In this document: piece after piece, positions 20,405 to 29,026 of the stretch
Layout of the letters: each line of letters begins with the position of its first letter
How positions within the stretch are numbered: position 1 is the first letter of the stretch
From: Planctomycetota bacterium
GTDB lineage: Bacteria; Planctomycetota; Phycisphaerae; FEN-1346
Direction: 5' to 3'
NCBI GenBank assembly: GCA_030602705.1
Contig: JAUVZF010000011.1
Span: 1-64,000, forward strand
Length of the DNA stretch: 64,000 bases
The notes under the pieces: generated by a model
Seen by the model: the letters and a program-made list of their open reading frames with translations, nothing else
Database searches by the model: none
What the model was told of the DNA's origin: nothing
Made by a program: the position numbers and the translations under genes

Positions 20405-21544
20405 GTGGCCGGATGTCCGCGATGTAACGTCAGACTCATCAAGCGGAAGACGCCGAACGGGGTCGTTTACGGCTGCCCGAATTGCGGCGGCAAGCATGTT
20501 GCCCTGACCGTGCTGCGGAAGGTGGGCGCTACTCGCGATTTCCTGAACCGCGTGTGGCTGAAGGCGCGAGAGCGGCGGGCTCCGCGCATGCTCCGATGCC
20601 CTCACTGCGGCCGCAGGATGGCGCGGATCGTTGCCGAGCACGCCGGCCACGAGTTGAGCCTCGACCTGTGTACCTTGTGTCGGGCGATCTGGTTCGACTC
20701 CGCCGAACTGGAGTCGGTTCCGAAGATTCCCCCCCCGCCGCCCGCCGAGGCGCCCCTCTCGCCCAAGGCGCGCGAGCAACTCGCCATCATGAAGATCACG
20801 GTCGATGAGGAGATCCGCCGCGAACAGGAGGCCGCATCCGGTTACGCGCCCCCCGAATGGTGGCACTGGATTCCAGGGATATTCGGCATGCCGATTGAGG
20901 TCGATGCCCCACAGAGGACGTCGCGACCGTACGCAACATGGAGCATTGCCGTCCTGACGGCCATCGTGTTTGCCACAACGGCATGGAATCTTAAACCCGC
21001 CGTCGAGCAATGGGGTTTCGTGCCGGCGCTGGCGTTCCGGTACGGCGGCCTGACACTGTTGGCATCGTTCTTTCTGCATGCCGGCATCTTCCATCTGGCG
21101 TCAAATCTCTACTTCTTCCTCATCTTCGGCGACAACGTGGAGGACCACCTCGGCAAGTTCTACTTTGTCCTGTTGCTTTTCGGCTCGCACCTGGCCGGGA
21201 CCATGCTGCACGCCGCGTACGATCCGCGTGGCCTGATACCTGTGATCGGCGCCAGCGCCGGCATCTGCGGCGTTCTGGGGTACTACGCCGTGACGTACCC
21301 TTGGGCGCGGCTGGGGTTCCTGTTCTGGATATTTGTTTACTACATTCGCTGGTTCCAGGTGCCGGCGCTCGTGTTAATCGGACTTTACCTGTTCCTCCAG
21401 ATTCTCGGGGCGTTGACGCAGACATCCGGCGCGGGTGATGTTTCCTATCTTGCACACCTCGGCGGTCTGATCGTCGGCATCGTCGTCGCGATGGTTGTCC
21501 GCTTTGTCCGCGCCCGCGAAACCGCCAGAGCGCTAAGCGGGTAA
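20405..21544 (+). CDS. Rhomboid-family intramembrane protease with N-terminal zinc-ribbon pair
   Basis: CPRC...CPNC, CPHC...CTLC; FLHAGIFHLASNLYF; GASAGICGVLGYY; AHLGGLIVG; GTG start. Confidence 0.85.
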   Translation: MAGCPRCNVRLIKRKTPNGVVYGCPNCGGKHVALTVLRKVGATRDFLNRVWLKARERRAPRMLRCPHCGRRMARIVAEHAGHELSLDLCTLCRAIWFDSAELESVPKIPPPPPAEAPLSPKAREQLAIMKITVDEEIRREQEAASGYAPPEWWHWIPGIFGMPIEVDAPQRTSRPYATWSIAVLTAIVFATTAWNLKPAVEQWGFVPALAFRYGGLTLLASFFLHAGIFHLASNLYFFLIFGDNVEDHLGKFYFVLLLFGSHLAGTMLHAAYDPRGLIPVIGASAGICGVLGYYAVTYPWARLGFLFWIFVYYIRWFQVPALVLIGLYLFLQILGALTQTSGAGDVSYLAHLGGLIVGIVVAMVVRFVRARETARALSG

Positions 21545-21560
21545 GGCGGCGCTTCCCATT

Positions 21561-21738
21561 GGGTGCGGCAAGTTTTTATGGCGAGCGCAGGCGGTTGTAG
21601 CGCCCGTACGGTCCATACGGACCCGTACCGGGGGCGGCCGTTGGCAGCGCCGGCCAGGATGCGCCGGGGATAAACCCCGGCGCTACGGCCAAGCCGCAGG
21701 AAATCGTCCCATGCCGGAACCGGAAATTGTTGCCACAC
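21561..21738. repeat. Dispersed ~170 bp palindrome-containing repeat, copy A
   Basis: Near-identical to 36208-36366: GCAAGTTTTT..GGTTGTAGCGCC...GCGCCGGGGATAAACCCCGGCGCTACGGCCAAGCCGCAGGAAATCGTCCCATGCC. Confidence 0.85.
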
Positions 21739-21774
21739 ACCCTCCCATTCGCGCCGCCCGCCGCCGCAAAGCAC

Positions 21775-21802
21775 TTGCATAGGCACGGGGCGCGAGTATA
21801 AT
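21775..21802 (+). promoter_or_regulatory. sigma70-like promoter for rpmE
   Basis: TTGCAT-N16-TATAAT. Confidence 0.55.
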
Positions 21803-21853
21803 ATCCCTCTTTCCGTTCCGCAGAACGCTTGTCTTGTTGGGAGAGGTAAGATA

Positions 21854-22564
21854 ATGAAAAAGGACATTCATCCGGAATACGCCGAGTTGAAGGTCACGTG
21901 CGGGTGCGGCCACACGTTTACGACAGGTTCGACGGCGGGCAACCTGACGGTCGAAGTCTGTTCGAACTGTCACCCGTTCTTCACGGGTCAGCAGCGGTTC
22001 GTGGACACGGCCGGCCGCGTCGAAAAGTTCCAGAAAAAGTACGCCTGGAGCGCCGAGGCGGCCGCCACCAAGGCCGAAGAGGACGCCAAGAAGGCAGCCG
22101 CACGGCCGAAGCGAAGACGCCAACCAACGACCGAACTGCACACCACCGCCAAGCCCAAGACCACCGGCAGGCCGGGCGAAGGCCCGGGAGCGGCGGCAGG
22201 TGGCCGCGGCGGACGCCCCGGCGGCGGACGGCCCGGTGGCGGCCAGAGACGCGGCGGAGGCAGAGGACGCGGCGGGCCCCAAGCCGAAACGCCCGTCAGC
22301 ACCGAACGCCGCAAGGTCGAGAAGCCCAAAGACGAGCAGGGCCAGGCTGAGGACGCCAAGCCTGAAGAAACAAAAGCCGAAGAGACAAAAGCCGAAGAGA
22401 CCAAGACCGAGGCCACCAGGGCTCAACAGACCGCACCCGAAGCCACCAAGACCGACGAGACCAAGGCCGAACAGACCGCACCCGAAACCACCAAGACCGA
22501 CGAGACCAAGGCAGACGAGGCCAAACCGGCCGACGCCGAAAAGGGCGAGGGCGGCGAAGGCTGA
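21854..22564 (+). CDS. rpmE: Ribosomal protein L31 (zinc-binding form) with ~165 aa low-complexity RGG/acidic extension
   Basis: [26 protein letters not shown]...[24 protein letters not shown] then [26 protein letters not shown] and [11 protein letters not shown] repeats. Confidence 0.9.
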   Translation: MKKDIHPEYAELKVTCGCGHTFTTGSTAGNLTVEVCSNCHPFFTGQQRFVDTAGRVEKFQKKYAWSAEAAATKAEEDAKKAAARPKRRRQPTTELHTTAKPKTTGRPGEGPGAAAGGRGGRPGGGRPGGGQRRGGGRGRGGPQAETPVSTERRKVEKPKDEQGQAEDAKPEETKAEETKAEETKTEATRAQQTAPEATKTDETKAEQTAPETTKTDETKADEAKPADAEKGEGGEG

Positions 22565-22652
22565 ACCGCTCTCCGCCGTATCGTGAACAAACCATCCGCC
22601 CACCACCTCATGCGAGGCCGTCGGCCTTCGCGCGACCGTCCCCACAACCCGC

Positions 22653-23312
22653 TCACCACCCGCGGTAGTAACCGCTGCCGAAACGCCGGCGACCCCACGG
22701 GCCGTACCGCGGGTCGTAATGGTAGTAAGCCGGGTGGTAGTCCGGGTAGTAGTAGTTGACCTGGTCGATCTTGATGAACTTCGTCGTAACCTCCTGCGTC
22801 TTGTCGCCGTAGCGGTACGGCCACGCCAGACGCAGCGAGCCGATGTCCTGGAGCCGTGCATCGGCCGGCAGGTCCAGCACCAGTTCGTAGACGGCGCTGG
22901 CGCCGGCGGCGATGGTGATCGTACCGGTGCGATTGCGGCCGGCGTAGGCCTCGGCCCCCTCCACCACACGCCCCTCATCATCGAGCAGTTTGACGGCGGC
23001 CGGGTCGAGCGTGAACGCCGCTTGGCCCCCGTTCTCGATCTCCAGCCGCACGTGCAGCGTATCGTACGCCACGCCGCGCTCGTTCTCTTGGCTTCTGCCC
23101 CGCGCGGCGACGTGGACTTTGACCTCGCGCGTGCCGGGCGGCAGGTCGTAGGTCCGTTTGGCCACCCAACTCGCACCGGCTGCCTGGTACTCGCCCGCCG
23201 GACGGAAATACGTGTACCGGGCCGACGAACAGCCGGTCGCCGCGAGCGCCGCCGCAAGCATCACCAGCAGCCCCGCCGCACGCCGCCGCCGGTCGCGAGG
23301 TGCGCCGTCCAT
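22653..23312 (-). CDS. Hypothetical lipoprotein
   Basis: LLVMLAAALAATGCSSARYTYF lipobox; Tyr-rich C-terminus. Confidence 0.55.
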   Translation of the reverse strand: MDGAPRDRRRRAAGLLVMLAAALAATGCSSARYTYFRPAGEYQAAGASWVAKRTYDLPPGTREVKVHVAARGRSQENERGVAYDTLHVRLEIENGGQAAFTLDPAAVKLLDDEGRVVEGAEAYAGRNRTGTITIAAGASAVYELVLDLPADARLQDIGSLRLAWPYRYGDKTQEVTTKFIKIDQVNYYYPDYHPAYYHYDPRYGPWGRRRFGSGYYRGW

Positions 23313-23444
23313 GGGCGTCTCCTTCTTGAGCCTCACCTCTGTTATCCGGGATGACCTGCCAGTGCGGCCACGGGCCTTGCCGGCCGGCGCGATGCCGCGC
23401 GAGATGGCCTCTCAAGTACTGCCACTCGATCCGGCCGATGACCG

Positions 23445-24275
23445 TTACGGGGTGTGACAACTCCTGATGATGAAGCCGCCCGACTTCTCGTCACGTTCCA
23501 ATCCGAGGATTCCCTGCCCTTCCGCCTCCTCGAGCATCTGGCCGAACGATCGGAAGCCGTAGTAGGATTCGTTGAAATCGGGTTTGCGGCGCTTCAGGGT
23601 TTGCTTGATCATGGAACCCCAGATCTTCTCTCCTTCTCCGCGTTCCTCCACCAGGGCCTCGTAGGTTTGGACGATCAGGTCCCACGCCTCCCGCTTCTTG
23701 TCCACAACGGGTTGGGCGGGTTGGGCGGCCTTGGCGGCCTGGGCCCGTGCCGGCTTGCTGCCGGCCACTTTGCCGCGAGCCTTCCCGCGGGGCGGCTGAG
23801 GGCGTACGAGGTCATCGTAGTAGATGAACTCATCGCAGTTCGCGATCAGCAGGTCCGACGTCGACTTCTTGACACCCACCCCAATGACGATCTTGTCGTT
23901 CTCACGGAGTTTGCTGACGAGCGGCGAGAAATCGGAGTCGCCGCTGATGATCACGAAGGTGTCCACGTGCTCCTTCGTATAACAGAGGTCGAGCGCGTCC
24001 ACCACCATGCGAATGTCGGCGGAGTTCTTGCCTGACTGGCGCACGTGCGGGATCTCGATCAACTCAAACGACGCCTCGTGCATCACGGCCCTGAACTGCT
24101 TGTAGCGGGCCCAGTCGCAGTAGGCCTTCTTCACCACGATGCTCCCTTTCAAGAGGAGCCGCTCCATCACCTTGTTGATGTTGAATTGGGCGTAGTTGGC
24201 GTCGCGAACGCCCAGAGCGATGTTCTCGAAGTCGCAGAAGAGCGCCATGTTCTTCGTCTCAGCCACGTGTGTCAT
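23445..24275 (-). CDS. NYN-domain (LabA/DUF88-like) protein with C-terminal LOTUS/OST-HTH-like domain
   Basis: ALFCDFENIALGV; DIRMVVDALDLCY; FVIISGDSDFSPLVSKLRE; C-terminal WGSMIKQTLKRRKPDFNESYYGFRSFGQMLEEAEGQGIL. Confidence 0.85.
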   Translation of the reverse strand: MTHVAETKNMALFCDFENIALGVRDANYAQFNINKVMERLLLKGSIVVKKAYCDWARYKQFRAVMHEASFELIEIPHVRQSGKNSADIRMVVDALDLCYTKEHVDTFVIISGDSDFSPLVSKLRENDKIVIGVGVKKSTSDLLIANCDEFIYYDDLVRPQPPRGKARGKVAGSKPARAQAAKAAQPAQPVVDKKREAWDLIVQTYEALVEERGEGEKIWGSMIKQTLKRRKPDFNESYYGFRSFGQMLEEAEGQGILGLERDEKSGGFIIRSCHTP

Positions 24276-24458
24276 GGGTATAATACCTCCAGCCGGCACC
24301 TCTCGTACTCGACGTTCCCCAGATACCACCGGCCTCCGACCACCGCAGGCCGGCCCACGTCATTATAGCCCGTGCGTGGGGCTGTGGCAGGTGAAAAGCC
24401 GCCCGGCGAGCAACGCGACGGTGGCACTCAACTCGCGAGCAGGCTCGGCTCCAAATGC

Positions 24459-24486
24459 TTGACACGCTCGCCGCGCCTCCTAGAAT
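24459..24486 (+). promoter_or_regulatory. sigma70-like promoter for rnfEAB
   Basis: TTGACA-N16-TAGAAT. Confidence 0.55.
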
Positions 24487-24521
24487 GACACGCGAAGAGG
24501 GCCGGAGGCAGGGCGACGCGC

Positions 24522-25310
24522 TTGAGTCTCCTCAAGGAATTCACCGACAAACCCTTCAAGCACAACCCCGTGTTCGTGCTCGTCCTGGGGCTGTGCCCGA
24601 CGCTGGCCGTCACGACGAGCCTGAAGAACGGCGTGGCGATGGCGGCGGCTACCACGGCCGTCCTCGTCTGCGCCAACATCCTCATCAGCCTCATCCGGCG
24701 TTTCGTTCCGAACCAGATCCGCATCGCGTGTTACATCGTGGTCATCGCAGGGTTCGTGACGATGGTCGAGATCGCGATGAAGGCCATCGCCCCGGAAGCC
24801 ATCAACAAGGCCCTCGGCATCTTCATCCCGCTCATCGTCGTCAACTGCATCATCCTGGGCCGGGCCGAGGCTTTCGCGTCGAAGCACGGACCGCTGGCCA
24901 GCCTCATGGACGGGCTGGGCATCGGCGTCGGATTCCTCCTGGCGCTGGTGGCCATCGCGCTGGTGCGCGAGGTCCTCGGCGCCGGAACCCTGTGGGGCTA
25001 CCGGCTGACGCCCGTGACGGTCGGCCCCACGACGGTTATCCCGCAGTACGTGCCGATAACGGTGCTGGGGATGGCGCCGGGGGCATTCATCGTCATCGGC
25101 CTGCTGTTCGGCCTGTTCTCTTTGGTCGGTAACCGCCGCCGCGACGCCGCCCGTCTCGTCGCCGTCCCCGCCGTGCCGCAGGTGGCCGGGGATTTCCCGA
25201 AACCGAAAAAGAAACCCGCCGACAAGGCCGAAGGCGGGGAAGCCCCGTCCGAGCCGCGACCGTCCGAGCCGCAACCGTCCGAGCCGCGACCGCCTGAGCC
25301 GCGACCGTAA
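24522..25310 (+). CDS. rnfE: Rnf electron transport complex subunit E
   Basis: FTDKPFKHNPVFVLVLGLCPTLAVTTSLKNGVAM; LIVVNCIILGRAEAFASK; TTG start. Confidence 0.9.
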   Translation: MSLLKEFTDKPFKHNPVFVLVLGLCPTLAVTTSLKNGVAMAAATTAVLVCANILISLIRRFVPNQIRIACYIVVIAGFVTMVEIAMKAIAPEAINKALGIFIPLIVVNCIILGRAEAFASKHGPLASLMDGLGIGVGFLLALVAIALVREVLGAGTLWGYRLTPVTVGPTTVIPQYVPITVLGMAPGAFIVIGLLFGLFSLVGNRRRDAARLVAVPAVPQVAGDFPKPKKKPADKAEGGEAPSEPRPSEPQPSEPRPPEPRP

Positions 25311-25387
25311 GGGAGCGGGCAGTTCGGCGCCACCGAATGCGCCACCCTCGCGGTCGCGGCCCGGCGAGATAGTAAAGGCAACAGGTC

Positions 25388-26053
25388 ATGGAAGTCGGCT
25401 ACCTGGAACTGGCCGTCGGGTCGATCCTGATCTCGAACGTCGTCCTGGCGAAGTTCCTGGGCCTGTGCCCGTTCTTCGGCGTCTCTCGCCGCACCAGCGA
25501 CGCCGTCGGCATGGGCCTGGCCGTCATCTTCGTCATGAGCATAGCGTCGGCGGCCACGGCCCTGATTTATCGGCACCTGCTCCTGCCGACGAACCTCGAA
25601 CACACGAACCTGCTGGGCGTGCTGGGGCTTCCGGTGCCCGAGGGCGGCTACGTCCTGATCCTCAAGACCATCTCCTTCATCCTGGTCATCGCCGGCCTGG
25701 TGCAGTTCGTCGAGATGGTCCTGAAGAAAAGCGCCCCCGCGCTGTACCGCGCCCTGGGCATCTACCTGCCGCTCATCACGACCAACTGTGCGGTCATGGG
25801 CATGGCGCTGCTGAACACCGAAGCCTGGCGCGACCCGGCCAACGGCCTGCCGGTCCACCTGGCGACGGTCAACGGGTTCTGCGGCGGGGTGGGGTTCCTG
25901 CTGGCGATGCTCCTGATGAGCGGCATACGCCAGCGCCTGGCCGAGAGGCGCGTACCGAAGGCCCTACAGGGTCTGCCGATTGCGTTCATCTCGGCTGGCC
26001 TGATGGCCCTGGCCTTCATGGGCTTCACGAAACTGTTCGGCATCGCCGTATAA
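25388..26053 (+). CDS. rnfA: Rnf electron transport complex subunit A
   Basis: SILISNVVLAKFLGLCPFFGVS; ITTNCAVMGMALLN. Confidence 0.9.
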   Translation: MEVGYLELAVGSILISNVVLAKFLGLCPFFGVSRRTSDAVGMGLAVIFVMSIASAATALIYRHLLLPTNLEHTNLLGVLGLPVPEGGYVLILKTISFILVIAGLVQFVEMVLKKSAPALYRALGIYLPLITTNCAVMGMALLNTEAWRDPANGLPVHLATVNGFCGGVGFLLAMLLMSGIRQRLAERRVPKALQGLPIAFISAGLMALAFMGFTKLFGIAV

Positions 26054-26270
26054 AACTAGGCGGTCTTGCGTACGTAAGTCTTTTGCTGTGGCGAGAACGG
26101 CACCCGCTCGCTTACGCTCGCGGCTATTTTACACTCGCGCCCGACCAGCCACGTGAGAAAACTAGCCGCGCACGTAAGTAAGCGGCGCAAGCCCCTGGGC
26201 TACCAGCCCAATCAGCCAGATCGCCGGGGCACGCCCCGGCCTACATCTTGGCATCGCCGTATAAAACTAG
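26039..26270. repeat. 21 bp direct repeats flanking a palindrome-rich insertion between rnfA and rnfB
   Basis: GGCATCGCCGTATAAAACTAG at 26039-26059 and 26250-26270. Confidence 0.85.
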
Positions 26271-26295
26271 CCGCGACCGTGAGGGAGCGGGAGCC

Positions 26296-27180
26296 ATGTC
26301 GGACATCGTCATAACCTACCTGAGCGCAGCGGCGGTCGTGCTGGCAGCGCTGGCAGGCGCCTTCGGCATCCTGCTGGCGGTGGCCGACCGTTTTCTGCGG
26401 GTGCAGGCGGACCCGCGCCAGGAGAAGATCGAGGAGGCCCTGCCGGGCGCCAACTGCGGCTCCTGCGGGTTCCCCGGCTGCGCGGCCTACGCCGAGGCCC
26501 TGGCCAAGGGCGAGGCGGCCGCCAGCCTGTGTACACCCGGCGGGCCGGCGACCGCCAAATGCATCGCCGACATCATGGGCCTGGAGGTCACCGGCTTTGT
26601 TCCCAAGGTAGCCGTCGTCCGATGCCAGGGCGCCTGCGGGGTTACCGGCACCCGCTTCCAATACGTCGGCGAACTTGACTGCCGCGCCGCAGCCGCCACA
26701 CAATACGGCCAGGCGGCCTGTCCGTACGGGTGCCTGGGGCTGGGCACGTGCGTCAGGTCGTGCCCGTTCGACGCCATGATCCTCGACGCCGAGACCGGCC
26801 TGCCGCGAGTCCTCGAAGAGCGGTGCATGGCGTGCGGCACGTGCGCGGCGGTTTGCCCCAGGAATATCATTGAGATTCTGCCCAAAGAGCAGTATGTTCA
26901 CGTCCTGTGCTGCAACCAGGACCCCGCCAGGCGCGTGCGGCAGACGTGTAAGGTTGGCTGCATCGCCTGCAAGGCGTGTGAGAAGGCATGCCCCGTCGAG
27001 GGCAAGGCCATACATGTCGAGGGGAACCTGGCGGTCATCGACCCCGAGAAGTGCACGGGGTGCGGCGAGTGTGCCCGGGCGTGCCCGGTCAGCGCGATCG
27101 GCGACTTCCGGACGCTCCGCCGCGAAGCGCAAAAGCGGAAAGGCGAAAAACAGGAATCGGCCGGGCAGAAGGTCGCTTGA
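26296..27180 (+). CDS. rnfB: Rnf electron transport complex subunit B (polyferredoxin)
   Basis: ALPGANCGSCGFPGCAAYAEAL; multiple CxxCxxC(x)nCP clusters. Confidence 0.92.
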   Translation: MSDIVITYLSAAAVVLAALAGAFGILLAVADRFLRVQADPRQEKIEEALPGANCGSCGFPGCAAYAEALAKGEAAASLCTPGGPATAKCIADIMGLEVTGFVPKVAVVRCQGACGVTGTRFQYVGELDCRAAAATQYGQAACPYGCLGLGTCVRSCPFDAMILDAETGLPRVLEERCMACGTCAAVCPRNIIEILPKEQYVHVLCCNQDPARRVRQTCKVGCIACKACEKACPVEGKAIHVEGNLAVIDPEKCTGCGECARACPVSAIGDFRTLRREAQKRKGEKQESAGQKVA

Positions 27181-27236
27181 ATCAACCTCCCTGCACGAGC
27201 CGCCTGAGGCACGGTAACACGTTACGGAGCAATAGG

Positions 27237-27980
27237 ATGATGCGAACGAGCGCTATGGTGTACGGTGTGGCGACGGTTCTAATTGCCCTTCTGGCCCCCC
27301 TGGCGGCAGCGCAGGAAGCCGACCCCGCCAAGGCCGCCGCCAGGGCCGTCGAGCAAAGCGACCCCGACAAGGTCGACCCGAACCTCATCAAGGGCGAGAC
27401 GTGGACATTCGACTTCCGGTTCGATCACCCCCAGCCCCTGGTCGTCACGACGCCCGGCGGCGAGAAGGAGGTCTACTGGTACCTCGTCTACACCGTCACG
27501 AACCGCGCCGAGAAGGAAAAGACGTACATCCCCACGTTCACGCTCTTCAGCGACACGGCGGCGGTCCGACGGGCCGGCATCTTTCCGACCGTCTTCGAGG
27601 CCATCAAGAAGAACCGAAAGATCCGGTTTCTCGAAAACGCCGTCCGGATGCACGGCAAGGTCCTGCCCGGCGACGACAACGCGCGGACGGGCGTGGCCAT
27701 CTTCGCACCGCTCGACCGCAGCACCGACCGCTTCACGGTCTTCTGCGAGGGCCTCTCGGGCCAGTACGTCGAACGGTGTCCGAAATGCGCCAGCCCAAAG
27801 ACCCAGCGGAGCAAGGCAGACCCCCACCTGAAGTGCCTTGCGTGCGGCAGCACGCAGGTCGGCGAGAAGGTCATCCGCCTCCGCAAGACGCTCGCCATCA
27901 CCTACAAGTTGCCCGGCGACAAGTGGTGGCTGAACCTGGACCAGGTGATCTTCGTCTCCAAGAAGTGGACCTGGCGCTAA
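27237..27980 (+). CDS. Exported hypothetical protein with zinc-ribbon motif
   Basis: Signal peptide; CPKC...CLAC. Confidence 0.6.
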   Translation: MMRTSAMVYGVATVLIALLAPLAAAQEADPAKAAARAVEQSDPDKVDPNLIKGETWTFDFRFDHPQPLVVTTPGGEKEVYWYLVYTVTNRAEKEKTYIPTFTLFSDTAAVRRAGIFPTVFEAIKKNRKIRFLENAVRMHGKVLPGDDNARTGVAIFAPLDRSTDRFTVFCEGLSGQYVERCPKCASPKTQRSKADPHLKCLACGSTQVGEKVIRLRKTLAITYKLPGDKWWLNLDQVIFVSKKWTWR

Positions 27981-28122
27981 CCACCCCGCAAACCTGACCT
28001 CCGACACGTCCCACGGCTCGACGTATCCGGGCGATATCATCTGTGTGGCGAGAAAGGCTTAGAACGCGCCGACTCTCTGTCAGCCGGTCGCACCGTTGTA
28101 CAGGACCCCTGTGGGCCTCCCG

Positions 28123-28359
28123 CTACACGTCGTCCTCTGGCCCCTCCTGTGCGTCGTCTTCGGCTCGGAGACGCTGGTATCGGGCATGCAGGATGGCCCT
28201 GGTGCGCTGGAGGTCGCGGCGAATCGGGTGTTTCTCTCGCTCGGCCTGCGTCTGCACATCCTGGAGAACCCGCAGCATCTGCATCAGAACCGCCATCTCG
28301 ACCTGCCGACACCACGATGCCGGGTCGAAATCCCCTGGTGGTTGCGTCTCCCTGGCCAT
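28123..28359 (-). CDS. Small hypothetical protein
   Basis: ORF MARETQPPGDFDPASWCRQVEMAVLMQMLRVLQDVQ; no family recognised. Confidence 0.3.
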   Translation of the reverse strand: MARETQPPGDFDPASWCRQVEMAVLMQMLRVLQDVQTQAEREKHPIRRDLQRTRAILHARYQRLRAEDDAQEGPEDDV

Positions 28360-28525
28360 GGCCGACCCCTTTGGCTGATAACTCCACCTCCCAACGCTGA
28401 AATGCCCTCCCCCTGCCTCAGCACGCACGGGCCCGCAGGTCACGGAATCGAGCCTGCCAATACTGGGAAGGCCGTTTTTCTGCCGGTCTGGTGATAAAAT
28501 TCTTCTCCCCGATGAACAAAGCGCT

Positions 28526-28553
28526 TGACGCCGGGCAATTCTGTGTTATACTC
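28526..28553 (+). promoter_or_regulatory. sigma70-like promoter followed by inverted repeat GCGTG-TGAAG-CACGC
   Basis: TTGACG-N16-TATACT; inverted repeat at 28558-28572. Confidence 0.45.
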
Positions 28554-28940
28554 TGAGCGTGTGAAGCACGCAGGCTTCATACGGTAGCACGTGTCGGATG
28601 TTTCGGGAGACGGAATGCCATATAGAGGACCTTCGGGCACAGCCGCTCCTACATTTCGTGGCAAGAGCCGCTTGATCTGCTTCGTGGAGGCTGAGAGAAG
28701 GGCAGAGTGCTTTTGTGGAGTCCTCATTCCCGTTGCGTCGGTAGGGCATTGCAAAGGCCACAGGGGGGCCGGAAAGGCCCAAAAGGGCCTGGTGGGGGTC
28801 AAAATGGAGCCGTCCAAGCGCGAGCAGCACCCGGTGAGGCGACAAGAGGCGGCACGTTGTCCACGCATCCGTCGTCCCCCCTCCCCAGGTAGATCCCTCT
28901 CCCCTGCAACACGGCAGAATCGCGGCGAAGCCTGATACTA

Positions 28941-28957
28941 TAGCACATTAAGTGCTA
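28941..28957. promoter_or_regulatory. Candidate operator for adjacent S24 repressor
   Basis: TAGCAC-ATTAA-GTGCTA perfect 6+6 inverted repeat ~70 bp before the ATG at 29027. Confidence 0.6.
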
Positions 28958-29026
28958 GTTGTCAAGACGATCCTAAAAAAATATTTTTCGGGGACCGCTG
29001 GACGGCCTACTCGGCAGGACCGGACC

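Noticed and set aside
21683-23257. 524 aa minus-strand ORF with Gly/Leu/Phe repeats
   Set aside because: Repeats such as [17 protein letters not shown] are the antisense reading of the L31 K/E/T repeat tail
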